Positions 9,504-16,169 of a stretch of 25,479 bases of DNA are shown one piece after another; within the stretch, counting starts at the first letter, position 1; every line of letters starts with the position of its first letter. The translations under genes and the position numbers were made by a program. The notes under the pieces were generated by a model, which was given only the letters and a program-made list of their open reading frames with translations, made no database searches and had not been told where the DNA came from. Source of the DNA: Atlantibacter sp032075065. GTDB taxonomy: Bacteria > Pseudomonadota > Gammaproteobacteria > Enterobacterales > Enterobacteriaceae. The DNA is taken from assembly GCF_032075065.1 (NCBI RefSeq), contig NZ_DAMAZC010000042.1, forward strand, positions 1-25,479, read 5' to 3'.

Positions 9504-9599
9504 AGCGAGCGTTAAAAAATTATTACTTAGCATTCCCAAAGCAAACGACCCAACGCAACTACAACGTGAAAGGCGAAGGGAATCTCACACGAGGTAGTT

Positions 9600-10961
9600 A
9601 TGTCGCACACAACATCCCCTCTCGTCGTCGCGAAATTCGGCGGCACCAGCGTCGCCAGCTTCGACGCTATGAACCGCAGCGCCGACGTGGTGCTTTCCGA
9701 TCCCAACGTGCGCCTGGTGGTGCTTTCCGCCTCTGCGGGCGTGACCAATCTGCTGGTTGCGCTGGCCGAAGGCCTGGAAGCCACGGAACGCTTCGTGAAG
9801 CTGGACGCCATCCGCAAAATTCAGCACGACATTTTAGGCCATCTGGCGAATCCGCAGGTGATCCGCGAAGAGATCGACCGCCTGCTGGAAAATATCACCA
9901 CCCTGGCGGAAGCCGCCTCGCTGGCGACCTCGAATGCCCTGACTGACGAACTGGTCAGCCACGGCGAACTGATGTCTACGTTGCTGTTTGTTGAGATCCT
10001 GCGCGAGCGTGGCGTAGTGGCCCAGTGGTTTGACGTGCGCAAAGTGATGCGCACCAGCGACCGCTTTGGCCGCGCCGAGCCAGACGTGAGCGCCCTTGCC
10101 GAACTGAGTAACCTGCAACTGGCTCCGCGCCTGGCGGAAGGGCTGGTCATTACCCAGGGCTTTATCGGCAGCGAATCCAAAGGCCGCACCACCACCCTGG
10201 GCCGTGGCGGCAGCGACTATACCGCCGCGCTGCTGGGTGAAGCGTTAAAAGCCAGCCGCGTGGATATCTGGACCGACGTGCCGGGCATCTACACCACCGA
10301 CCCGCGCGTGGTGCCTGCCGCAAAACGTATCGATGAAATCGCCTTTGAAGAAGCCGCTGAAATGGCGACATTTGGCGCGAAAGTGCTGCATCCGGCGACG
10401 CTGCTGCCTGCGGTGCGCAGCGATATCCCCGTGTTTGTCGGCTCCAGCAAAGATCCGCAAGCGGGCGGGACGCTGGTGTGCAATCAAACGAATAATCCTC
10501 CGCTGTTCCGGGCGCTGGCCCTGCGCCGCAAACAAACTCTGCTGACGCTGCACAGCCTGAATATGCTGCACTCGCGCGGCTTCCTTGCCGAAGTGTTCAG
10601 CATCCTGGCACGCCATAATATCTCGGTGGATTTGATTACCACTTCTGAAGTGAGCGTGGCGCTGACTCTGGATACCACCGGCTCTACGTCAACCGGCGAT
10701 ACCTTGCTGACCCAGGCGCTGTTGACCGAGCTTTCTTCCCTGTGCCGCGTGGAAGTCGAGCAGGACCTGGCGCTGGTGGCGCTGATCGGCAACAACCTGT
10801 CGAAAGCCTGCGGCGTGGGCAAAGAGGTGTTCGGCGTGCTGGAACCGTTCAACATCCGCATGATTTGCTATGGCGCATCCAGCTATAACCTGTGCTTCCT
10901 GGTACCGGGCAGCGACGCGGAACAAGTCGTCCAGAAACTGCATCACAATCTATTCGAGTGA
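9600..10961 (+). CDS. lysC: Lysine-sensitive aspartokinase III
   Basis: Phosphorylates aspartate, the first step to lysine, methionine, threonine and diaminopimelate; this isozyme is inhibited by lysine. The product is 453 residues (E. coli 449); the extra residues are at the N-terminus (MSHTTSPLVVAKFGG). The kinase signature KFGGTS is at 12-17, and DELVSHGELMST and GRGGSDYTAALL follow. The C-terminal ACT region that binds lysine is intact (NISVDLITTSEVSVALTLD, GNNLSKACGVGKEVFGVLE), so feedback inhibition should remain. The start is ATG 9600 with GAGG upstream. Transcription control looks unusual because the leader riboswitch is not seen. The gene is monocistronic, divergent from pgi. Confidence 0.96.
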   Translation: MSHTTSPLVVAKFGGTSVASFDAMNRSADVVLSDPNVRLVVLSASAGVTNLLVALAEGLEATERFVKLDAIRKIQHDILGHLANPQVIREEIDRLLENITTLAEAASLATSNALTDELVSHGELMSTLLFVEILRERGVVAQWFDVRKVMRTSDRFGRAEPDVSALAELSNLQLAPRLAEGLVITQGFIGSESKGRTTTLGRGGSDYTAALLGEALKASRVDIWTDVPGIYTTDPRVVPAAKRIDEIAFEEAAEMATFGAKVLHPATLLPAVRSDIPVFVGSSKDPQAGGTLVCNQTNNPPLFRALALRRKQTLLTLHSLNMLHSRGFLAEVFSILARHNISVDLITTSEVSVALTLDTTGSTSTGDTLLTQALLTELSSLCRVEVEQDLALVALIGNNLSKACGVGKEVFGVLEPFNIRMICYGASSYNLCFLVPGSDAEQVVQKLHHNLFE

Positions 10962-11057
10962 GTTGGCGTTTCCCTTCTGGGGCGTTGCGGCCTCAGAGGG
11001 GGTAGATGACCATAATTTAATTGAATAAAACTTCCCCACACGATACACATTACTTAT

Positions 11058-11122
11058 GGCTCTCGTTCGGGCCTTTTCCCCTACAGCGATAAAGCACCGC
11101 CGCGATCACAGCGGCAGGGGAA
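11058..11122 (+). other. Layered stem-loop leader upstream of the PanS-type gene
   Basis: TTCCCCT (11076-11082) pairs with AGGGGAA (11116-11122), enclosing a second stem GCCGC (11099-11103)/GCGGC (11111-11115) that stacks directly on the outer 3' arm. A small hairpin GGCTC/GGGCC (11058-11073, one G-T pair), followed by TTTT, sits just before it and could be a weak lysC terminator. The structure ends 28 bases before the ATG. Whether it is regulatory is unknown. Confidence 0.4.
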
Positions 11123-11150
11123 CACACCAACACACTTAAAGGAAAACAAC

Positions 11151-12098
11151 ATGCTGGCATTACTGACGCGGCTGTTCCCGCTCTGGGCGCTGCTGCTCTC
11201 GGTTATCGCGTATTACACGCCCTCCACCTTCACGCCGATTGGTCCCTGGGTCGCCACCCTGCTGATGCTGATTATGTTTGGCATGGGCGTGCACCTGAAA
11301 CTCGATGATTTTAAAAGGGTGCTGTCGCGCCCCGCGCCGGTGGCCGCCGGGATTTTCCTGCACTATCTGGTGATGCCGCTCGCGGCATGGCTGCTGGCGA
11401 TGTTGTTTAAGATGCCGCCCGATCTTTCCGCCGGGATGGTACTGGTGGGCAGCGTGGCCAGCGGAACCGCGTCAAACGTGATGATTTATCTGGCAAAAGG
11501 CGATGTGGCGCTGTCCGTCACCATCTCTTCCGTCTCTACGCTGGTGGGCGTGGTCGCTACGCCGCTGCTGACTCGTCTGTATGTAGATGCGCATATTCAG
11601 GTCGACGTCATGGGGATGCTGCTGAGCATTCTTCAGATTGTGGTGATCCCAATTGGCCTGGGGCTGATTGTCCATCACCTGTTCCCCCGGCTGGTGAAAG
11701 CCGTGGAGCCTTATCTACCGGCGTTTTCAATGGTGTGCATTCTGGCCATTATCAGCGCCGTGGTGGCGGGTTCCGCCGCGCATATCGCCTCGGTCGGCCT
11801 GGTGGTGATTGTGGCGGTGATCCTGCATAACACTATCGGTTTGCTGGGTGGATACTGGGGCGGACGCCTGTTTGGTTTCGACGAATCCACCTGCCGTACC
11901 CTGGCGATTGAAGTCGGGATGCAGAACTCCGGCCTCGCCGCCGCGCTGGGGAAAATCTACTTCTCCCCGCTCGCGGCGCTGCCGGGCGCGCTGTTCTCGG
12001 TATGGCACAACCTGTCTGGCTCGCTGCTGGCGGGTTACTGGTCAGGCAAGCCGGTTGACGGCACGCTTGCTAAGCGCCTGAAAAAGCGCAAAGCCTGA
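11151..12098 (+). CDS. panS: Bile acid:Na+ symporter family transporter, probably PanS (pantoate/ketopantoate)
   Basis: A 315-residue inner-membrane protein of the SBF/BASS family, with about ten hydrophobic segments. Family motifs visible are LMLIMFGMGVHL, VGSVASGTASNVMIYLAKGDVALSV, and the late EVGMQNSGLAAALG, the sodium/substrate-site region. Sequence and family suggest the PanS group, which takes up ketopantoate/pantoate in Salmonella; the substrate here is inferred. A good ribosome-binding site (AAAGGAAA) precedes ATG 11151. It ends in a basic tail (KRLKKRKA) and has its own terminator. E. coli K-12 has no such gene between lysC and yjbD. Confidence 0.78.
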   Translation: MLALLTRLFPLWALLLSVIAYYTPSTFTPIGPWVATLLMLIMFGMGVHLKLDDFKRVLSRPAPVAAGIFLHYLVMPLAAWLLAMLFKMPPDLSAGMVLVGSVASGTASNVMIYLAKGDVALSVTISSVSTLVGVVATPLLTRLYVDAHIQVDVMGMLLSILQIVVIPIGLGLIVHHLFPRLVKAVEPYLPAFSMVCILAIISAVVAGSAAHIASVGLVVIVAVILHNTIGLLGGYWGGRLFGFDESTCRTLAIEVGMQNSGLAAALGKIYFSPLAALPGALFSVWHNLSGSLLAGYWSGKPVDGTLAKRLKKRKA

Positions 12099-12103
12099 AC
12101 AAT

Positions 12104-12130
12104 ACAGCCCGCTCGCCGGGCTGTTTTTTT
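12104..12130 (+). terminator. Rho-independent terminator after the PanS-type gene
   Basis: ACAGCCCG (12104-12111) and CGGGCTGT (12117-12124) form a perfect 8-base stem with a 5-base loop, followed by a seven-T run. It starts a few bases past the stop codon. Confidence 0.93.
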
Positions 12131-12203
12131 ATCGGCTGGCGGATTGTGGCGAACGCCTGGGGGCAGTAGTCTACAAACAGACTCCCGTATCGAGAGGTTT
12201 ACC

Positions 12204-12476
12204 ATGGCAATGCCCCGACTGACCCAAAAAGAGATGACCGAAAGCGAGCAGCGCGAACTGAAAACCCTGCTCGACCGCGCCAGAATTGCCCACGGCAGAC
12301 CGCTAACCAACTCAGAAGCCAACCACGTCAAAAAAGAGTACATCGACAAGCTGATGGCCGAACGCGAAAAAGCGGCCAAACAGGCGCGCGCCGTTAAGAA
12401 AAAGCAGGCGCTAAAACCTGATACCACCAGCACCTTTTCCTGGAGCGCCAGCACCCATACTCGGGGTAAACGCTAA
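12204..12476 (+). CDS. yjbD: YjbD, DUF3811 family protein
   Basis: A 90-residue soluble, highly charged protein matching E. coli YjbD along its whole length (MAMPRLTQKEMTESEQRELK...). Helix-forming, Lys/Arg/Glu-rich stretches dominate, and a Lys-rich patch (VKKKQALK) precedes the SFSWS-type motif here read FSWSAST. Function is unknown. I start at ATG 12204 with GAGAGG just upstream; a longer frame opening at 12144 would add 20 unrelated residues. The stop codon ends one base before the end of rluF on the other strand, so the two transcripts must overlap. Confidence 0.9.
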   Translation: MAMPRLTQKEMTESEQRELKTLLDRARIAHGRPLTNSEANHVKKEYIDKLMAEREKAAKQARAVKKKQALKPDTTSTFSWSASTHTRGKR

Positions 12477-12477
12477 A

Positions 12478-13353
12478 CTAGCGGCCCTTCTTCTTACGAC
12501 CGGGCTGCGTAAAGCGCTTACGCTGCCCAAGCTCTGCCGGGGTTTTCGCGCCGCTCTTATTAGCAGGTTTCGCCGCCGGGCTTTTGGCAGGGGCGGCTTT
12601 CGGTTTTGCTTTCTTCGCCGGTTTGGCTTCCGAGGAGGAGTTCTCAATCAGCTTAAACAGCTCGATTAACTCGTCGTCGGTTAAATCGCGCCACTCTCCC
12701 AGCGGCAGCCCTTTCAGGCTCACGTTCATGATGCGCACGCGCTCAAGTTTTGTGACTTCAAAACCGAAATGCTCGCACATGCGGCGGATCTGGCGGTTCA
12801 ACCCCTGAATCAGGGTGATGCGAAACACAAACGGCGCTTCACGCTTCACTTTGCACTTTTTAGTTACCGTGCCCAGCATCGGCACGCCCGCGCCCATACC
12901 GCGAATAAATTCGTCGGTGACCGGTTTATTCACCGTCACCAGGTACTCTTTTTCGTGATCGTTACCGGCGCGCAGGATTTTATTCACCAGGTCGCCGTGG
13001 TTAGTCAGGAAGATCAGTCCCTGGGAGTCTTTATCCAGGCGGCCAATCGGGAAGATACGGGTGCTGTGGTTAACGAAATCAACGATGTTGTCTTTCTCGC
13101 CGTCCTCGGTGGTGCTCACCACGCCGACCGGTTTGTTGAGCGCGATAAACACCAAATCTTCTTCATTGCGCGGCTCAATCAGCTGCCCATTTACTTTTAC
13201 CACGTCTCCGGCAACAACCTGATCGCCAATCCCGGCGCGCTTACCGTTGATAAAAACGTTTCCCTGTTCGATATAGCGATCGGCTTCGCGACGCGAGCAG
13301 ATGCCGCTCTCGCTGATGTATTTATTAAGACGGGTTGATGAGTTTGGCAGCAT
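12478..13353 (-). CDS. rluF: 23S rRNA pseudouridine(2604) synthase RluF
   Basis: Makes pseudouridine at position 2604 of 23S rRNA (E. coli numbering). The 291-residue product has an N-terminal S4 RNA-binding domain (about 8-60: RLNKYISESGICSRREADRYI). The RsuA-type catalytic domain carries GRLDKDSQGLIFLTN with the catalytic Asp107. A further family motif is QGLNRQIRRMCEHFG. The C-terminus is a Lys/Ala/Pro-rich basic tail (KPAKKAKPKAAPAKSP... to GRKKKGR), probably disordered and RNA-binding. A near-perfect GGAGG lies before the ATG. It converges with yjbD. Confidence 0.95.
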   Translation of the reverse strand: MLPNSSTRLNKYISESGICSRREADRYIEQGNVFINGKRAGIGDQVVAGDVVKVNGQLIEPRNEEDLVFIALNKPVGVVSTTEDGEKDNIVDFVNHSTRIFPIGRLDKDSQGLIFLTNHGDLVNKILRAGNDHEKEYLVTVNKPVTDEFIRGMGAGVPMLGTVTKKCKVKREAPFVFRITLIQGLNRQIRRMCEHFGFEVTKLERVRIMNVSLKGLPLGEWRDLTDDELIELFKLIENSSSEAKPAKKAKPKAAPAKSPAAKPANKSGAKTPAELGQRKRFTQPGRKKKGR

Positions 13354-13411
13354 GGTTCCTCCGAAAAAAACGGACTATACCTTACCTGACGTCAGTTTCG
13401 TACAGCGAGAA

Positions 13412-13489
13412 TCACATCTCCACGTCCATGTTGATATCTTGCGAGATGTCTTCTAATTCCTGCCGATGCGTTTTTATCTCCCTTTTTAC
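13412..13489 (-). other. Possible remnant of a lost gene's 3' end
   Basis: On the minus strand a frame ends EDISQDINMDVEM and stop, preceded by a charged, helix-like stretch (VKREIKTHRQEL). No start codon or ribosome-binding site supports an intact gene here, and I do not recognise it. It may be chance, or the scar of a gene removed when the toxin-antitoxin module arrived. Confidence 0.2.
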
Positions 13490-13509
13490 AGGATTATCTT
13501 TGCCGCACC

Positions 13510-13540
13510 TTGTTTTCGCATAAAGTAGTTTATAAACTAC
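13510..13540 (+). promoter_or_regulatory. Toxin-antitoxin promoter with 16-base palindromic operator
   Basis: GTAGTTTATAAACTAC at 13525-13540 is a perfect palindrome, 10 bases before the toxin ATG. It contains TATAAA (13531-13536), a good -10, with TTGTTT at 13510-13515 as a short-spaced -35. A repressor dimer bound there would block the promoter. Autorepression by the antitoxin is the usual arrangement for this family and is inferred here. Confidence 0.6.
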
Positions 13541-13550
13541 ATGGAGTGTT

Positions 13551-13868
13551 ATGTTTATTATTTTGCAGACGGAGACATTTCGTCACTGGGAGTCAAAACT
13601 TAAAGACAAAAGAGCCAGGACGCTGATCGCTACACGCGTGTTTCGATTAGCTAATGGGTTGGCGGGAGATGTTGAACCCGTTGGCGAAGGGATTAGCGAG
13701 CTGCGAATCCATTACGGTCCAGGCTATCGCATTTACTTTCAGCAAACAAGTGAGGCGACTTTGCTGCTGCTCAATGGTGGAAATAAACAGACGCAAGCCA
13801 ATGATATTGCCCTTGCTAAACTGCTCGCCAGAAACTGGACTGGAACCGTGGAAATTGATAATGAATAA
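13551..13868 (+). CDS. RelE/ParE-superfamily toxin, HI1419 (addiction-module killer) type
   Basis: A 105-residue protein with the pattern of the Gp49-like/HI1419 toxins. It has FRHWESKLKDKRART, then LRIHYGPGYRIYF (51-63), then LLLLNGGNKQTQANDIALAKLLA (about 71-93). These proteins are related to HigB/RelE mRNA-cleaving toxins, but this member's activity is not established. It is encoded ahead of its antitoxin, the HigBA-like order, and overlaps it by 8 bases. The ribosome-binding site (TGGAG) lies close to the ATG. Base composition is visibly more AT-rich than the surrounding core genes, suggesting acquisition; E. coli K-12 carries pepE in this slot. Confidence 0.85.
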   Translation: MFIILQTETFRHWESKLKDKRARTLIATRVFRLANGLAGDVEPVGEGISELRIHYGPGYRIYFQQTSEATLLLLNGGNKQTQANDIALAKLLARNWTGTVEIDNE

Positions 13869-14157
13869 ATTAACGTCTTACGATCCTGCAGCTGCATTGA
13901 TTGATGATGATGAAATTGCCGTATTTATCGCTGATGCACTGGAAACTGGCGACGCAGCCTACATCGCTAAAGCGTTAGGTGTAGTAGCTCGCGCAAAAGG
14001 GATGACCAAAATTGCATCTGAAACAGGGTTATCTCGCGAGCAGCTTTACCGCTCTTTTAGCGATAACGGAAATCCTACGCTTAAAACCACCTTATCCGTT
14101 ATGAAAGCTTTGGGTATTGAATTAACAACCAAACGATCGCTTTCTTATCATTCTTAA
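13861..14157 (+). CDS. HI1420-type antitoxin with helix-turn-helix
   Basis: A 98-residue partner of the toxin. It opens MNKLTSYDPAAALIDDDEIA and has the family stretch ALETGDAAYIAKALGVVARAKGM. A helix-turn-helix follows (about 47-88: MTKIASETGLSREQLYRSF, then NPTLKTTLSVMKALGIEL). It should neutralise the toxin and, with it, repress the promoter. ATG 13861 overlaps the toxin stop by 8 bases, and this start matches the family's beginning. A longer frame from 13654 is the same frame read back through the toxin gene. A bidirectional terminator follows immediately. Confidence 0.86.
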   Translation: MNKLTSYDPAAALIDDDEIAVFIADALETGDAAYIAKALGVVARAKGMTKIASETGLSREQLYRSFSDNGNPTLKTTLSVMKALGIELTTKRSLSYHS

Positions 14158-14158
14158 A

Positions 14159-14185
14159 CAACAACCCCGCATTACGGGGTTGTTG
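14159..14185. terminator. Shared terminator between antitoxin gene and yjbB
   Basis: CAACAACCCCG (14159-14169) and CGGGGTTGTTG (14175-14185) form a perfect 11-base stem with a CATTA loop, starting one base past the antitoxin stop. On the minus strand TTTAAG follows, so it suits yjbB transcripts; on the plus strand the 3' arm is itself T-rich. It likely works for both convergent genes. Confidence 0.75.
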
Positions 14186-14203
14186 AATCTGTCTCGCAAA
14201 ACG

Positions 14204-15832
14204 TTACTCGTCGCGTTCGTCATCGTCATCCGGCTGCTCCAGCACGCTGTAGGCCACCGAACAAAACAGCGAGTTCAGACGTTTCATGTCACCCAGCAGA
14301 CCGAGATGCAACGAGCTGGTTTCGATGCTTTGCACGTTCTGCTGATGCAGGCGATTGACGTGCGCATGAGCATAGCGCCGGTTCATGATTCGGAAGCGGT
14401 GCTTGTTGCGCCGCAGGCGACGGGCGCTGGCGACATCTGCGGAGAAAAATACCGACAGCGCCAGCTTCAGGTTGCTGGTCAGTTGGCCCAGCAGGTTGTC
14501 CAGTTCTTCCAGCCCGGCAGGGGAAAACGCGCGCCGCGCCGCCAGGGATTTATCCGCCACTTCGCTGCCCATACGCTCAAGTATTTCAGCGGCCTGCTGA
14601 AGGTTAAGCGACATTTCGATGATTTCTGCCCAGCGCTTCGACTCCTCTTCGGCAAGATCTTCCTTCGGCATTTGCGCCAGGTAGAGTTTAATGGCGATAT
14701 GCAGCACTTCCACGTCGTCCGCCAGCTTACGCAGCTCTTTTTCCTGACGCGGCTCGCCGTGCATCACCTTGCTCCACAGTTCCAGCATCTGCTCAAGGGC
14801 GTCACCCATGCGCAGAGTTTCACGCGCGGCATTCGCCAGGCCCAGCGCTGGCGTGTCCAGCGCGGTGCGGTCGAGGTGTTTCGGCTTCAGGCGCATATCC
14901 AGTTCCGGCGCGTCGGCAATCACCCGGCGGCAGAAGCGCGCCATCGGCCCGGTAAAGGGCACCATCACGATGCAGCGGATCAGGTTGTAAAAGACGTGGA
15001 AGTAGATCACCAGCTCCGAATCCGGGAGCGGCAGTTTCTGCATCGCGTCCGCCAGAAGGTGAACAAATGGCAGCACCAGCAGGCTGCCCACCAGCTTAAA
15101 CAGCAAGCTTCCCAGCGCCACGCGGCGAGCGTTAGGGGTCGCAGTGCCGTTGTTGAGCATCGCCAGGATGCCGGAGCCGAGGTTAGCGCCAATCACCAGG
15201 CACAGCGCCACGTCGAAGGAGATCGCGCCGGTTGCGGCAAAGGTGGCGGTAAGCAGGACCGCGGCGAGGCTGGAATAACTGATCACCGCGAACATCGCGC
15301 CAATCAGCGCATCCAGCAAAATATCGCCGGTCAGCGACGCGAAGATGACCTTAACGCCGGACGCCTCGGTGATTGGCGTCATGGCCTGGACGATCAGTTC
15401 CAGCGCCAGCAAAATCAGGCCAAGCCCGATAGAGACTCGTCCCAGTTGCCCGACGCGGCTCTGTTTGCGGCTTAAGAAGAACACCACCCCGAGAAAAATC
15501 AGCAGCGGCGAAACCCATGACAGGTCGAAGGTCAGGATACGCGCCATCAGGGCGGTCCCAACATCGGCCCCCAGCACAATCACCAGCGCAGGCGCCAGCG
15601 CCACCAGATCCTGGGCAACGAACGAGGTCACCAGCATGGTGGTGGCATTGCTGCTCTGAACCAGCGCGGTGACGCCAATGCCCGCGCAGAAGGCGAGCGG
15701 TTTTTTCTCGACACTCCGGCTGAGTACGCTACGAAGCCGCGCACCGTATACGCGCATTACGCCGGTGCGCACGATATGCGTGCCCCACACCAGCAGCGCC
15801 ACCGCCGAAAGCAGGTGCAAAAGAGTTAACAC
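14204..15832 (-). CDS. yjbB: YjbB, Na/phosphate cotransporter family protein with PhoU-like domain
   Basis: A 542-residue inner-membrane protein (E. coli YjbB is about 543). The N-terminal half has the NptA/PNaS transporter repeats, with LVQSSNATTMLVTSF (QSSN at 59-62) and a second SYSSLAAVLLT copy. The C-terminal third is helical and PhoU-like (ARETLRMGDALEQML, KELRKLADDVEVLH). In E. coli, overproduction lowers polyphosphate and it is proposed to export phosphate. The start is GTG 15830-15832, backed by AAGGAGA, and gives MLTLLHLLSAVALLVWG as in E. coli. A Pho-box match lies about 160 bases upstream, suggesting phosphate control. It ends in an acidic tail (EQPDDDDERDE). Confidence 0.93.
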   Translation of the reverse strand: MLTLLHLLSAVALLVWGTHIVRTGVMRVYGARLRSVLSRSVEKKPLAFCAGIGVTALVQSSNATTMLVTSFVAQDLVALAPALVIVLGADVGTALMARILTFDLSWVSPLLIFLGVVFFLSRKQSRVGQLGRVSIGLGLILLALELIVQAMTPITEASGVKVIFASLTGDILLDALIGAMFAVISYSSLAAVLLTATFAATGAISFDVALCLVIGANLGSGILAMLNNGTATPNARRVALGSLLFKLVGSLLVLPFVHLLADAMQKLPLPDSELVIYFHVFYNLIRCIVMVPFTGPMARFCRRVIADAPELDMRLKPKHLDRTALDTPALGLANAARETLRMGDALEQMLELWSKVMHGEPRQEKELRKLADDVEVLHIAIKLYLAQMPKEDLAEEESKRWAEIIEMSLNLQQAAEILERMGSEVADKSLAARRAFSPAGLEELDNLLGQLTSNLKLALSVFFSADVASARRLRRNKHRFRIMNRRYAHAHVNRLHQQNVQSIETSSLHLGLLGDMKRLNSLFCSVAYSVLEQPDDDDERDE

Positions 15833-15958
15833 AGTTTCTCCTTCTCGTTATGGTTCCCTGGGGCCGCCCCGCTTGCCTGCCGTACTGCCTGCGAATGGGC
15901 ATCACAAAAGGGCTAACCCCTAACTCAGTATAAGGGGATAAACGTAAGAAAGAGACAA

Positions 15959-15975
15959 GGCGCCGTGATGGCGCC
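15959..15975 (-). other. GGCGCC stem-loop between yjbB and metH
   Basis: GGCGCC (15959-15964) pairs with GGCGCC (15970-15975) around GTGAT. On the minus strand a moderately T-rich TTGTCTCTTTCTTACG follows. It could end metH transcripts about 200 bases past the metH stop, or be a hairpin in the yjbB leader just after the start expected from the Pho box. The two cannot be told apart by sequence. Confidence 0.4.
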
Positions 15976-15994
15976 CTGTATGTTGTAAATAAAA

Positions 15995-16012
15995 ATGACA
16001 TTTTGATGACAG
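15995..16012 (-). promoter_or_regulatory. Pho box upstream of yjbB
   Basis: The minus strand reads CTGTCATCAAAATGTCAT: two heptamers, CTGTCAT and ATGTCAT, 11 bases apart. It matches the PhoB consensus (CTGTCATAAAACTGTCAT as I recall it) at 16 of 18 positions. It points toward yjbB, 163 bases upstream of its GTG. A weak -10-like CATACA lies 12 bases beyond, roughly where a PhoB-dependent promoter would have it. Confidence 0.65.
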
Positions 16013-16036
16013 CGACGGGTTTTACTTCAAACCAGC

Positions 16037-16159
16037 CGGAGTGGATGGCCGTCGGCGGCGCAGCCAGATTGCGCGCGGACTGCACGCAGCGAGAGGAGCG
16101 TACACGCAGTACGTGACTCGAGCGAGTACAGCCCAGGCGCAAGCTGGCAAGTAAGCCAG
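16037..16159. repeat. Candidate dispersed intergenic repeat after metH
   Basis: This G+C-rich, non-coding block beside the metH stop contains small nested inverted repeats: CTGC/GCAG (16080-16089), ACTCG-AG-CGAGT (about 16116-16127) and CTGGC/GCCAG (16144-16159). Its wording (CGCAGCGAGAGGAGCGTACAC, GTGACTCGAGCGAGTAC) resembles elements I recall from intergenic regions of G+C-rich Enterobacteriaceae. There is only one copy in the window, so repeat status rests on recall and form. Confidence 0.35.
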
Positions 16160-16169
16160 GCCAGCCAGG

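Noticed and set aside
9274..9597. A 107-residue frame filling the pgi-lysC gap
   Set aside because: It has no recognisable sequence or ribosome-binding site and crosses the candidate promoter region of lysC.
13654..13860. Antitoxin frame extended back to 13654 (167 residues)
   Set aside because: The extra part lies within the toxin gene in another frame. ATG 13861 gives the family's normal beginning.
14180..15475. Long open frame of 431 residues on the plus strand
   Set aside because: It is antisense to yjbB, rich in His, Gln and Arg as expected from the complement of a G+C-rich gene, and resembles no protein I know.
15729..16142. A 137-residue minus-strand frame upstream of yjbB
   Set aside because: It runs through the Pho box and the G+C-rich block and overlaps the well-supported yjbB start in another frame.
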